From NCBI GenBank assembly GCA_004296815.1, contig SCVT01000016.1:1-9655 (forward strand): a stretch of 9,655 bases of DNA, read 5' to 3'. Position 1 is the first letter of the stretch; every line of letters starts with the position of its first letter. The position numbers and the translations under genes were made by a program. Shown here piece after piece: positions 1 to 7,499 of this stretch. Source of the stretch: Reyranella sp. (lineage in GTDB: Bacteria; Pseudomonadota; Alphaproteobacteria; Reyranellales; Reyranellaceae). The notes beneath the pieces were generated by a model. The model did not search any database and was not told where the DNA came from. It saw nothing but the letters and a program-made list of their open reading frames with translations.

Positions 1-720
1 GCGGTGACGGGCGACTTCGGCAAGTCGATGCGCGACGGCAGGCCGGCGATCGAGCTCGTCATGGAGCGCGTGCCCGCCACGCTCGCCATCACCCTGCCGG
101 CGCTGGCCCTCAAGATCGGCATCGGCATCCCGGCCGGCATCTACGCAGCCCTTCATCGCAACTCGATGGCCGACCGCCTCACCATGGCGGCCTCGGTGGC
201 GGGCTTCACCATGCCGAGCTTCGTGCTGGCGCTGCTGTTCGTGCTGGTGTTCGCCGTGCAGCTCGGCTGGCTGCCGGCGAGCGGCAACAGTGGCCTCTCC
301 TCCGCCATCCTGCCCATCCTGACTCTCGGGACGGGAGGTGCCGCCATCATGGCGCGCTTCACCCGCTCGGCCATGCTCGAGGTCCTGGGCCAGCCCTACA
401 TCCGCGCCGCTTCGGCCAAGGGCGTGAGCTGGCCGCGCGTGGTGGCCCAGCATGCGCTGCCCAACGCCGCCATCCCGACCGTCACCATCGTCGGCTTCAT
501 GGTCGGCAGCCTGGTCGCCGGCGCCGTCGTGGTCGAAAGCGTCTTCGCCTGGCCCGGCATCGGCCGGCTGCTGGTCTCCGCCGTCGCCAACCGCGACCTC
601 GCCATCGTGCAGGCCATCCTGATGGTGATCGCCGCCTGGATGGTGATGGCCAACCTCACCGTCGACCTCGCCTATGGCTGGCTCGACCCGCGCGTGCGCG
701 GCACCGCAGCGGCTCACTGA
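1..720 (+). CDS. ABC transporter permease, DppB/GsiC type (5' end missing)
   Basis: Inner-membrane permease subunit of a peptide/nickel/opine-type ABC importer; it would pair with the DppC-like permease that follows to form the channel. The reading frame is open to the first base of the window, so the start is lost. The 239 residues seen, against roughly 310-340 for the family, imply about 80-100 missing N-terminal residues. Visible family signs, numbered from the Met codon at 61 minus 19 residues (that is, residue 1 at base 4): a GDFGKS segment at the start, RVPATLAIT near 22-30, several hydrophobic membrane segments, the EAA-type loop that contacts the ATPase (YIRAASAKG at 132-140, then HALPNAAIP), VFAWPGIGRLL near 180-190, and the closing YGWLDPRVR. 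The substrate cannot be told from the permease. The binding protein, and probably the ATPases, should lie upstream, because the genes after dppC are on the other strand or unrelated. Confidence 0.93.
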   Translation, partial: AVTGDFGKSMRDGRPAIELVMERVPATLAITLPALALKIGIGIPAGIYAALHRNSMADRLTMAASVAGFTMPSFVLALLFVLVFAVQLGWLPASGNSGLSSAILPILTLGTGGAAIMARFTRSAMLEVLGQPYIRAASAKGVSWPRVVAQHALPNAAIPTVTIVGFMVGSLVAGAVVVESVFAWPGIGRLLVSAVANRDLAIVQAILMVIAAWMVMANLTVDLAYGWLDPRVRGTAAAH

Positions 721-728
721 GGATCGTC

Positions 729-1598
729 ATGGCCATCGCCGAACGCGCCACCATCGCCGCTCCGCGCCGCCGCTTCTTCAGCCTGCCGCTCGGCGTCACG
801 CTGGCGCTCGCCTGGCTCGGCCTGATGATCGTCGTGGCCTTCGGCGCCGACTTCCTGACGCCCTATTCCTTCACCGCCCTCGACCTCAAGGCGCGACTCC
901 AGCCGCCCGTCCTGATGGGCGGTGGGTGGCTGCATCCGCTCGGCACCGACGAACTCGGCCGCGACGTGCTCTCCCGCCTCATCATGTCGATCCGCATGAG
1001 CCTGCTGATCGCCCTGTTCGGCACGATCATCGCCGCCAGCCTGGGCACGATGCTCGGCTTCGTCGCGGCGCACTTCCGCGGCAACGTCGAGCAGGTCGTG
1101 CTCATGGCGATCGACTTCCAGGCCAGCATGCCCTTCATGATCATCGCGCTCTCGGTGCTGGCCTTCTTCGGCAACAGCCTGGTGCTGTTCATCGCGCTGA
1201 TGGGCTTCCACTCCTGGGAGCGCTACGCCCGCATCGCGCGCGGCCTGACGCTCGCCGCCAACGAGCAGGGCTATGCCGCCGCGATCCGCCAGCTCGGCGC
1301 CGGTCCCGGCCGCATCTACGGCCTGCACATCCTGCCCAACATCGCCTCGACGCTGATCGTCTCCATGACGCTCACCTTCCCCGAGATCATCCTGCTGGAG
1401 AGCGGGCTCTCCTTCCTGGGTCTCGGCGTGCAGCCGCCGCTCACCTCGCTCGGCAACATGGTGGGCTACGGCCGCGAGTACATCACCCGCGCGCCGTGGA
1501 TCATGCTGGCGTCGGCCACCGCCATCGTGCTCACCACCTTCTCGATCAGCCTGTTGGGCGACTGGCTGCGCGACAAGCTCGACCCGACCCTGCGTTAG
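729..1598 (+). CDS. ABC transporter permease, DppC type
   Basis: Second inner-membrane permease of the same peptide/nickel-type ABC importer; 289 residues, normal length for the family. The ATG follows the dppB-like stop by 8 bases and has TGAGGA five bases upstream (718-723), so the start is well supported and the pair is one operon. Order of parts: short cytoplasmic N-terminus with basic residues, first membrane helix about 20-40, the diagnostic HPLGTDELGRDVLSRL at 69-84, further membrane helices, an EAA loop (GYAAAIRQLGAGPGRIYG, 181-198, then HILPN), LESGLSFLGLGVQPP at 223-237, and a C-terminal GDWLRDKLDP. The gene ends with TAG at 1596-1598 and no ABC ATPase follows. The substrate could be di- or oligopeptides, glutathione, opines, nickel or sugars, and the sequence does not decide. 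Confidence 0.95.
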   Translation: MAIAERATIAAPRRRFFSLPLGVTLALAWLGLMIVVAFGADFLTPYSFTALDLKARLQPPVLMGGGWLHPLGTDELGRDVLSRLIMSIRMSLLIALFGTIIAASLGTMLGFVAAHFRGNVEQVVLMAIDFQASMPFMIIALSVLAFFGNSLVLFIALMGFHSWERYARIARGLTLAANEQGYAAAIRQLGAGPGRIYGLHILPNIASTLIVSMTLTFPEIILLESGLSFLGLGVQPPLTSLGNMVGYGREYITRAPWIMLASATAIVLTTFSISLLGDWLRDKLDPTLR

Positions 1599-1602
1599 AG
1601 TC

Positions 1603-2199
1603 TCATTTTCCGCGCTGCGGGTGGAACGTCTCGCCGCGCTTCAGCATAGCCACCACCGTCGCGATCTTCTTTTTCCGCCCGGCCTCGGTCTTCATGTTGG
1701 CGACGCGGAAGACGAGCGCGAAGCGGTTCTGCGCCGTGAGCTTCGCCAGCATCGCCTTCGCCCTGGGCTCGGCGTCTATGGCGGCCTGCAGGTCGGCCGG
1801 CACCGCCGAGCCCTTCACGCGATAGGCGCGCGCCCAGCGTCCGTCGGCCTTGGCGAGCTCGACCTGCTTCAGGCCGTGCTCGGTCATGCGGCCCTCCTTC
1901 TCCAGCCGGGCGACGTTCTCGACATTGATCTCGCTCCACACGCTTTTTCTGCCGCGCGGGCTGTAGCGCTGCAGGAAGCTCCGGTCGTCGAAGCCCTTGC
2001 GCACGCCGTCGATCCAGCCCCAGCACAGCACCGCGTCGATCGCTTCCTTGGGGGTGATCGACGCCAGCCCCGATCCGACCTTGTGGATCTTGATCCAGAG
2101 CTCGTCCTGACGGCCGTGGTTAGCCGCCAGCCAGCGGTAGAAGCTGTCGCCGTTCTTGAACGTACGGACCTTCGCGGGATCGACCTTGATCGGAGCCAT
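1603..2199 (-). CDS. YdeI/OmpD-associated family protein
   Basis: A 198-residue soluble protein of the YdeI/OmdA family. No signal peptide or membrane helix is visible. Family signs: ELWIKIHK at 33-40, EAIDAVLCWGWIDGVRK at 52-68 (the LCWGWID core is typical), QRYSPRGRKSVWSEIN at 77-92, a charged region near 100-120 with GRM...GL, and a C-terminal lysine-rich helix (RKKKIATVV at 175-183) that matches the OmdA-type C-terminal domain. The family name comes from links to bacteriocin or antimicrobial-peptide protection in enterobacteria. The biochemical function is unknown, so that role should not be assumed here. The gene is convergent with the dppC-like gene, with a 4-base gap, and divergent from the RND operon. 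I see no ribosome binding site before the ATG at 2199; a promoter-like pair sits so close that the mRNA could be leaderless. No other in-frame start nearby looks better. Confidence 0.9.
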   Translation of the reverse strand: MAPIKVDPAKVRTFKNGDSFYRWLAANHGRQDELWIKIHKVGSGLASITPKEAIDAVLCWGWIDGVRKGFDDRSFLQRYSPRGRKSVWSEINVENVARLEKEGRMTEHGLKQVELAKADGRWARAYRVKGSAVPADLQAAIDAEPRAKAMLAKLTAQNRFALVFRVANMKTEAGRKKKIATVVAMLKRGETFHPQRGK

Positions 2200-2204
2200 G
2201 GGCC

Positions 2205-2233
2205 ATCTAACGCACGGCCGTGCTCCCCTTCAA
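2205..2233 (-). promoter_or_regulatory. Possible promoter of the YdeI-family gene
   Basis: Read on the minus strand, TTGAAG (2233-2228) and TTAGAT (2210-2205) are separated by exactly 17 bases, resembling a sigma70-type -35/-10 pair (4/6 and 3/6 matches). Transcription would begin about at the ATG at 2199, fitting the absence of a ribosome binding site. The match is modest and found by eye. Confidence 0.3.
2212..2223. repeat. Perfect 12-base palindrome in divergent intergenic region
   Basis: GCACGGCCGTGC is a perfect inverted repeat with no spacer. It lies in the 82-base region between the divergent YdeI-family gene and the RND pump operon, inside the spacer of the promoter-like pair on the minus strand. 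It could be an operator for a dimeric regulator of one or both transcripts. A 12-base palindrome is expected a few times by chance in a GC-rich window of this size, so placement is the main argument. No regulator gene is present in the window. Confidence 0.4.
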
Positions 2234-2281
2234 TCGGCGAACCTGCTAGCGTCCGGCGCGGGGAGAGTAGAGATCGTCCGC

Positions 2282-3370
2282 TTGCCTTCAACCAGCCGCA
2301 CCATCCTGCGCTGTTCGAGCCTCGTGCTGCTCGGCCTGTTCGTGGCCGGCTGCAAGGAGGAGGCCGCGCCCGCGCGTCCGTTGACCCGCGTCAGGACCGT
2401 GACCGTACAGCCGGTCGAGTTCTCGCCGACCATCACACTCACCGGCACGGTCGAGGCGAGAAACAGGACCGACCTCTCCTTTCGCATCAGCGGCAAGATC
2501 AGCGAGCGCTACGTCAACCCCGGCGAGCACGTCACTGCCGACCAGGTGCTGGCGCGACTCGAGTCGCAGGACGAGGAGAACGAGGTCCGCTCGGCCAAGG
2601 CCGGCGTCGAATCGGCCGAGTCGCAGCTTCGCCAGGCCACGGCCGCGTTCGAGCGCCAGCGCAACCTGCTCGCGAGCGGCAACACCACCCGGCGGGACTT
2701 CGACCAGGCCGAGGCCAATCAGCGTTCGGCGGCGGCGCAGCTCGAGCAGGCGCGCGCCCAGCTCAACCAGGCGGAGAACCAGCTCTCCTATACCGTCCTG
2801 CGCGCCGGCGCCCCCGGCATCATCGTCAGCCGCATGGCCGAGGCGGGCCAGGTCGTCTCCCAGGCGCAGCCGGTCTACACGCTGGCGCTTGATGGCCCAC
2901 GCGACGCCGTCTTCAACGTCCACGAATGGGCGCTGGCCAACCTCGTGATGGAGAAAGGCCTGGCGGTCAGCCTGGTCTCCGACCACGCCGTCACCGCCCG
3001 CGGCAGCGTCCGCGAGATCTCGCCGGTCGTCGATGCCCGCACCATGACCATCAGGATGAAGGTCGGCCTGGCCGAGACGCCACCGCTCATGACCTTGGGC
3101 GCGCTGGTCAACGGCGCCGGGCCGATGAAGCCGATGCGGGCCTTCCTCGTGCCGTGGGGATCGATGTTCGAGATCGACGGCAAGTCGGCGATGTGGGTCG
3201 TCGATCCGCGCAGCACCACGGTGTCGCTGAAGCCGGTCACGATCGAACGCTACACGCGCGACAGTATCGCCGTGATCGACGGGCTGCAGCCCGGCGAGAT
3301 CGTGGTTACCGCGGGCGCGCAGCTGTTGCGCCCCGGCCAGAAGGTCGAGATCGCGGAGCAGAAGCCATGA
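2282..3370 (+). CDS. RND efflux periplasmic adaptor (membrane-fusion lipoprotein), TriA-like position
   Basis: Periplasmic adaptor linking an inner-membrane RND permease to an outer-membrane channel. I choose the TTG at 2282: it gives 362 residues, begins with a lipoprotein signal and has a purine-rich stretch (GGGAGAGTAGAG, 2261-2272) upstream. The next upstream ATG in frame (2156) would add 42 residues without signal character, overlapping the divergent gene. Parts: signal 1-23 with lipobox VAGC and acylated Cys24; first half of the lipoyl/barrel-sandwich domain about 55-94 (GKISERYVNPGEHVTADQVL); an alpha-helical coiled-coil hairpin about 97-168, rich in Gln, Ala and Glu; second lipoyl half about 173-204 (GIIVSRMAEAGQVV); beta-barrel about 206-285; membrane-proximal domain to the end (GLQPGEIVVTAGAQLLRPGQKV). 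It overlaps the next adaptor by ATGA. Family is certain; the exported substrate is not known. Confidence 0.92.
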   Translation: MPSTSRTILRCSSLVLLGLFVAGCKEEAAPARPLTRVRTVTVQPVEFSPTITLTGTVEARNRTDLSFRISGKISERYVNPGEHVTADQVLARLESQDEENEVRSAKAGVESAESQLRQATAAFERQRNLLASGNTTRRDFDQAEANQRSAAAQLEQARAQLNQAENQLSYTVLRAGAPGIIVSRMAEAGQVVSQAQPVYTLALDGPRDAVFNVHEWALANLVMEKGLAVSLVSDHAVTARGSVREISPVVDARTMTIRMKVGLAETPPLMTLGALVNGAGPMKPMRAFLVPWGSMFEIDGKSAMWVVDPRSTTVSLKPVTIERYTRDSIAVIDGLQPGEIVVTAGAQLLRPGQKVEIAEQKP

Positions 3371-4452
3371 GATCGGCAGCCGCGATGCTCGCACTGGCCC
3401 TGCTCGCAGGCTGCCGCGAGGAAGCAAGGACCGACGAGACGCCGCCGGTGCGGCCGGTCCTCTCCGTCGTCGCCGAGATGCGCGCCCACGAAACGCTCGG
3501 CCCCTACGCCGGCTCGATCCAGCCGCGCTACAGCACCGACGTCGCCTTCCGCGTGTTCGGGCGCATGGTCGCGCGCTTCGCCGAGGTCGGCGCTTTCGTG
3601 AAGAAGGACGAGGAGCTGGCGGCGCTCGACCCTGCCCTCCAGCTCATCCAGGTCCGCAACGCCGAGGCCGCGGTCGCCAACGCCGAGGCGCAGTTCGCCA
3701 ACGCGCGCGCCGAGGAGCAACGGCAGAAGCCGTTGGTAGAGCGCAACATCACGCCGCAGGCGACCTTCGACCTGCTGGTCCAGAACCGAGAGACCGCGGA
3801 GGCCAACCTGACCCGCGCGCGCGCCTCGCTGAAGCGCGCCGAGGACGCACTCTCCTACACCCAGCTCCGCGCCGACTTCGACGGCATCGTCACCGCGCGG
3901 TACGCCGAGCGGGGACAGGTGCTCAATCCCGGACAGAGGGTGCTCACCCTCGCACGGCCCGAGGTGCGCGAGGGCGTGTTCTCCGCCCCCAACGAGCTGG
4001 CCGAGCTGCTGGGCGCACCCGGCGCCATCGAGATCGTCGTACGACTCGACCCGCAGACGGCGATGAAGGCGGCGGCCGTTCGCAGCATCGATCCGGCGGC
4101 TGATCCGATCACCCGCACCCGCACCGTCTACCTCACCCTGAACGATCCTTCGTCCGCCTACCGCCTCGGCACTACGGTCGATGTAACCCTCACCCGGCCG
4201 ATCGCGCCGCGCATCGAGCTGCCGGCGACGGCGCTGCTCGAGCGCGACGGCAAGACCCAGGTCTGGGTGGTGACGCCGGGCGCGAACGCAGGCACGGCCA
4301 CCGTGGCGCTGCGCGACGTCACGGTCGGTGGGCGCAAGGGCGGCTCGGTCGATGTGACCGCGGGCCTCAGGGCCGGCGAGCGTGTGGTGATCGCGGGCGT
4401 TCCCAGCCTCGCGCCCGGGCAGATGGTGAAGATCGACGAGGCCGCCAAGTGA
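3367..4452 (+). CDS. Second RND efflux periplasmic adaptor (membrane-fusion lipoprotein), TriB-like position
   Basis: A second, different adaptor of the HlyD/AcrA-like family, 361 residues. Its ATG overlaps the previous stop (ATGA at 3367-3370), implying coupled translation. Parts: short signal with lipobox LAGC and acylated Cys16; first lipoyl half about 50-88 (FRVFGRMVARFAEVGAFVKK at 61-80); coiled-coil hairpin about 90-162 with many Ala, Glu and Arg; second lipoyl half about 165-197 (FDGIVTARYAERGQVLNPGQ); beta-barrel about 199-278; membrane-proximal domain ending VIAGVPSLAPGQMVKI. It shares the layout of the first adaptor, including near-equal hairpin length and a similar C-terminal motif (GLRAGERVVIAG against GLQPGEIVVTAG), but is clearly diverged, so this is an old duplication or two recruited genes rather than a recent tandem copy. 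Two adaptors before one permease is the triABC arrangement. Confidence 0.92.
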   Translation: MRSAAAMLALALLAGCREEARTDETPPVRPVLSVVAEMRAHETLGPYAGSIQPRYSTDVAFRVFGRMVARFAEVGAFVKKDEELAALDPALQLIQVRNAEAAVANAEAQFANARAEEQRQKPLVERNITPQATFDLLVQNRETAEANLTRARASLKRAEDALSYTQLRADFDGIVTARYAERGQVLNPGQRVLTLARPEVREGVFSAPNELAELLGAPGAIEIVVRLDPQTAMKAAAVRSIDPAADPITRTRTVYLTLNDPSSAYRLGTTVDVTLTRPIAPRIELPATALLERDGKTQVWVVTPGANAGTATVALRDVTVGGRKGGSVDVTAGLRAGERVVIAGVPSLAPGQMVKIDEAAK

Positions 4453-7400
4453 GCCGCTTCAATCTCTCCGAATGGGCGCTCTCGCACCGCTCCTTCGTGT
4501 GGTTCGGCATGCTGATGGTGGTGCTGGCCGGCATCTACTCCTACCAGCGGCTCGGCCGCGAGGAGGATCCGTCCTTCGCCATCAAGACCATGATCGTGCA
4601 GGCGCGCTGGCCGGGCGCCACGGTCGAGGAGATGACCAACCAGGTCACCGACCGCATCGAGCGCAAGCTGCAGGAGGTCGAGCAGCTCGACTACACCAAG
4701 AGCTACACCAAGCCCGGCGAGACCACGGTCTTCGTCAACCTGAAGGACGACACGCCGGCGCGCGACATCAAGCTGATCTGGACGCGCGTGCGCGACAAGA
4801 TGGGCGACATCCGCCCCGACCTGCCGACCAATGCGCAGGGCCCTTTCTTCAACGACCAGTTCGGCGATGTATTCGGCAACATCTACGCGCTGACCGCCGA
4901 CGGCCTGTCGTTCCGCCAGCTCCGCGACTATGCCGAGCAGGCACGCACCCAGATCCTGAAGATCTCCGGCGCCGGCCGCGTCGAGCTGCTGGGCGTGCAG
5001 GACGAGGTCGTCTATCTCAACATTTCGACCCGCCACATCGCGGGCCTCGGCGTCGACCAGCAGGCGGTGATCCAGAGCCTGCAGGCGCAGAACGCGATCG
5101 CGCCCTCAGGCGTCATCCAGGCCGGCACCGAGACGGTGAGCCTGCGCGTTACCGGCCAGTTCGCCTCGGAGGACAGCCTCCGCGCCATCAACCTCAGGGT
5201 CAACGACCGCTTCTTCCGCCTGGTCGACGTCGCGACCGTGACGCGCGGCTACAGCGATCCGCCGCAGCCGATGTTCCGCTACAACGGCCAGCCGGCGATC
5301 GGGCTCGCGATCGGCATGAAGCCCAACGGCAACATCCTGGAGTTCGGCAAGGCGCTGAAGGCGCGCATGCGGCAGGTCGTCAGCGAGCTGCCGATCGGCG
5401 TCGGCGTGCATCTCGTCTCCAACCAGCCGGCCGTCGTCGAGGAGGCGGTCGGCGGCTTCACCAAAGCGCTGTTCGAGGCCGTGGTGATCGTGCTGGCCGT
5501 CAGCTTCCTCAGCCTCGGCCTGCGCGCCGGGGCGGTGGTGGCGCTCGCCATCCCGCTGGTGCTCGCCGCGACCTTCGTCTTCATGGAGTATTCCGGCATC
5601 ACCCTGCAGCGCATCTCGCTCGGCGCGCTGATCATTGCGCTCGGCCTGCTGGTCGACGACGCCATGATCTCGGTCGAGATGATGGTGGCCAAGCGCGAGG
5701 AGGGGATGTCGCTCGAGAAGTCGGCGACCTTCGCCTACAGCTCGACCGCCTTCCCGATGCTCACCGGTACCCTGGTCACGGTGGCGGGCTTCGTGCCGAT
5801 CGGGCTGAACGGCAGCTCGGCCGGCGAGTACACCTTCACCCTGTTCGCGGTGATCGCGGCGGCGCTGCTGATCTCCTGGGTGGTCGCGATCTTCTTCACG
5901 CCGCTGCTCGGCGTGATGCTGCTGCCCAAGACGGAGGCCAAGGCCCATGCCGACCGGCTGGCGCCACTACGCCGCCGCTTCGAGGGGCTGCTGGCCGGCG
6001 CCATGCGGCTCCACTGGATCACCATCGCGGTCACGGTGGCGCTGTTCGGCGTCGCCTGCGCGGGCCTCGGCCTGGTGCAGAACCAGTTCTTCCCCACCGC
6101 CGACCGGCCCGAGCTGCTGGTCGACATGACCCTGCCGCAGGACAGCGCCATCGCCGAGACCGCCCGACAGATGGAGCGGCTGGAGACAACGCTCAAGGCC
6201 GACAAGGACATCGTGCGCTGGAGCTCCTATGTCGGGCGCGGAGCCGTGCGCTTCTACCTCCCGCTCGACGAGCAGCTCGGCAACAACTTCTTCGGCCAGT
6301 TCGTGATCGTGACGGCCGACGTCGCCGCGCGCGAGCGCGTCGCCCAACGCCTGAAGAAAGTGCTGCGCGAGGACTTCGTCGGCATCGACGGCTTCGTCCA
6401 TCCGCTCGATCTCGGCCCGCCGGTCGGCCGGCCGATCCAGTACCGGATCGGCGGCCCCGACATCCAGACCGTGCGTCGGCTTACCCAGAAATTCTCCGAG
6501 ATCGTCGCCGCCAACCCGCGGATCGGCAACATCGTCTACGACTGGAACGAGCCCGGGAAGGTCATGACCGTCAAGGTCGACCAGAATCGCGCCCGCCAGC
6601 TCGGCGTCAGCTCGCAGGACATCGCCACGACGCTGAACAACGTGACCGGCGGCGCGCCGATCACGCAGATCTACGACAGCATCTACATCGTGAATGTCGT
6701 CGGCCGCGCCGACCGGGCCGAGCGCGAGGCCATCGAGACCTTCCAGGGGCTGCAGCTCGCCGGCCGCGACGGCCAGCCGGTCCCGCTCTTCTCCATCGCC
6801 GAGATCGCCTACAGCCTCGAGCAGCCGATCGTCTGGCGCCGCGATCGCCAGCCCACCATCACCCTGCAGGCGGGCGTGCTGGGCGACCGCCAGCCCGCAA
6901 CCATCGTCGAGGAGCTGCGGCCCGCCGTCGAGAAATTCGCCGCGACCCTGCCGCCCGACTACACGATCGCCGTCGGCGGCACGGTCGAGGAGAGCGCCAA
7001 GGGCGAGGGCCCGATCGCCGACGTCGTGCCGCTGATGCTGTTCCTGATGGCGCTGGTGCTGATGTTCCAGCTCCAGAGCTTCAGGAAGCTCTTCCTGGTG
7101 GCCAGCGTGGCGCCGCTCGGCCTGATCGGCGTCGTGGCGGCCCTGCTGCTCAGCAGCCAGCCGCTGGGCTTCGTGGCGCTCTTGGGCGTGCTGGCGCTGA
7201 TCGGCATCATCATCCGCAACTCGGTGATCCTGGTGACGCAAATCGACACCTTCGCGGCCGAAGGCATGGCGTCGTGGGATGCAGTGATCGCCGCCACCAT
7301 GCACCGCCTGCGACCGATCCTGCTGACCGCCGCCGCTGCCAGCCTCGGCATGATCCCGATCGCCCGTGAGGTGTTCTGGGGGCCGATGGCCTACGCCATG

Positions 7401-7490
7401 ATCGGCGGCATCATCGTGGCCACCCTGCTCACCTTGATCTTCCTGCCGGCGCTCTACGTAGCGGTGTATCGTATCAAGGGACCGGCCTAG
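4449..7490 (+). CDS. RND-family efflux permease, TriC-like
   Basis: Proton-driven inner-membrane efflux permease of the resistance-nodulation-division superfamily; 1013 residues, normal full length. The GTG start overlaps the stop of the second adaptor (GTGA, 4449-4452). The N-terminus (FNLSEWALSHRS, then YQRLGREEDPSFAIKTM) resembles the TriC-type subgroup. Features: TM1 about 15-33; large periplasmic pore loop about 35-335 with WPGATVEEM at 54-62; TM2-TM6 about 335-495; TM4 carries the essential paired aspartates D403 D404 in GLLVDDAMISVE; TM7 near 522-542; second periplasmic loop about 545-855; TM8-TM12 from 855. TM10 has IGIIIRNSVILV, with R923 where AcrB has Lys940; R955 in RLRPILLT matches AcrB Arg971. 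Substrates are likely hydrophobic or amphipathic small molecules, but the sequence does not identify them. No outer-membrane channel gene is present, so a shared TolC-type protein encoded elsewhere is expected. Confidence 0.95.
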   Translation: MSRFNLSEWALSHRSFVWFGMLMVVLAGIYSYQRLGREEDPSFAIKTMIVQARWPGATVEEMTNQVTDRIERKLQEVEQLDYTKSYTKPGETTVFVNLKDDTPARDIKLIWTRVRDKMGDIRPDLPTNAQGPFFNDQFGDVFGNIYALTADGLSFRQLRDYAEQARTQILKISGAGRVELLGVQDEVVYLNISTRHIAGLGVDQQAVIQSLQAQNAIAPSGVIQAGTETVSLRVTGQFASEDSLRAINLRVNDRFFRLVDVATVTRGYSDPPQPMFRYNGQPAIGLAIGMKPNGNILEFGKALKARMRQVVSELPIGVGVHLVSNQPAVVEEAVGGFTKALFEAVVIVLAVSFLSLGLRAGAVVALAIPLVLAATFVFMEYSGITLQRISLGALIIALGLLVDDAMISVEMMVAKREEGMSLEKSATFAYSSTAFPMLTGTLVTVAGFVPIGLNGSSAGEYTFTLFAVIAAALLISWVVAIFFTPLLGVMLLPKTEAKAHADRLAPLRRRFEGLLAGAMRLHWITIAVTVALFGVACAGLGLVQNQFFPTADRPELLVDMTLPQDSAIAETARQMERLETTLKADKDIVRWSSYVGRGAVRFYLPLDEQLGNNFFGQFVIVTADVAARERVAQRLKKVLREDFVGIDGFVHPLDLGPPVGRPIQYRIGGPDIQTVRRLTQKFSEIVAANPRIGNIVYDWNEPGKVMTVKVDQNRARQLGVSSQDIATTLNNVTGGAPITQIYDSIYIVNVVGRADRAEREAIETFQGLQLAGRDGQPVPLFSIAEIAYSLEQPIVWRRDRQPTITLQAGVLGDRQPATIVEELRPAVEKFAATLPPDYTIAVGGTVEESAKGEGPIADVVPLMLFLMALVLMFQLQSFRKLFLVASVAPLGLIGVVAALLLSSQPLGFVALLGVLALIGIIIRNSVILVTQIDTFAAEGMASWDAVIAATMHRLRPILLTAAAASLGMIPIAREVFWGPMAYAMIGGIIVATLLTLIFLPALYVAVYRIKGPA

Positions 7491-7494
7491 AGGA
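7489..7494 (+). promoter_or_regulatory. Ribosome binding site of the reductase gene
   Basis: AGAGGA overlaps the RND permease stop codon (TAG, 7488-7490) and ends five bases before the ATG at 7500. It supports that start and links the reductase to the pump operon, with no space for a terminator. Confidence 0.65.
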
Positions 7495-7499
7495 CTTCC

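Noticed and set aside
674..1825. A 383-codon + frame spanning the DppC gene and into the convergent gene
   Set aside because: It is out of frame with DppC, His/Arg/Ala/Pro-rich, and runs through a convergent gene boundary. It has no coding signature.
2156..2281. An upstream ATG extension of the first adaptor by 42 residues
   Set aside because: The extension lies antisense to the YdeI-family gene start, lacks signal-peptide character and would bury the lipoprotein signal inside the protein.
2288..3427. A 379-codon minus-strand open frame opposite the first adaptor
   Set aside because: Its composition is typical of the antisense of GC-rich genes, with no signal peptide, motif or ribosome binding site.
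3367..4452. Second adaptor as a recent tandem duplicate or a misassembly repeat of the first
   Set aside because: The two share domain layout but differ along their whole length at both nucleotide and protein level, so this is not a recent copy.
4472..7369. A 965-codon open frame on the + strand inside the RND permease gene, in another frame
   Set aside because: It is an artefact of GC-rich codon bias: its translation is almost only Arg, Ala, Gly, Pro and Asp/His with no domain, while the overlapping frame encodes a full RND permease.
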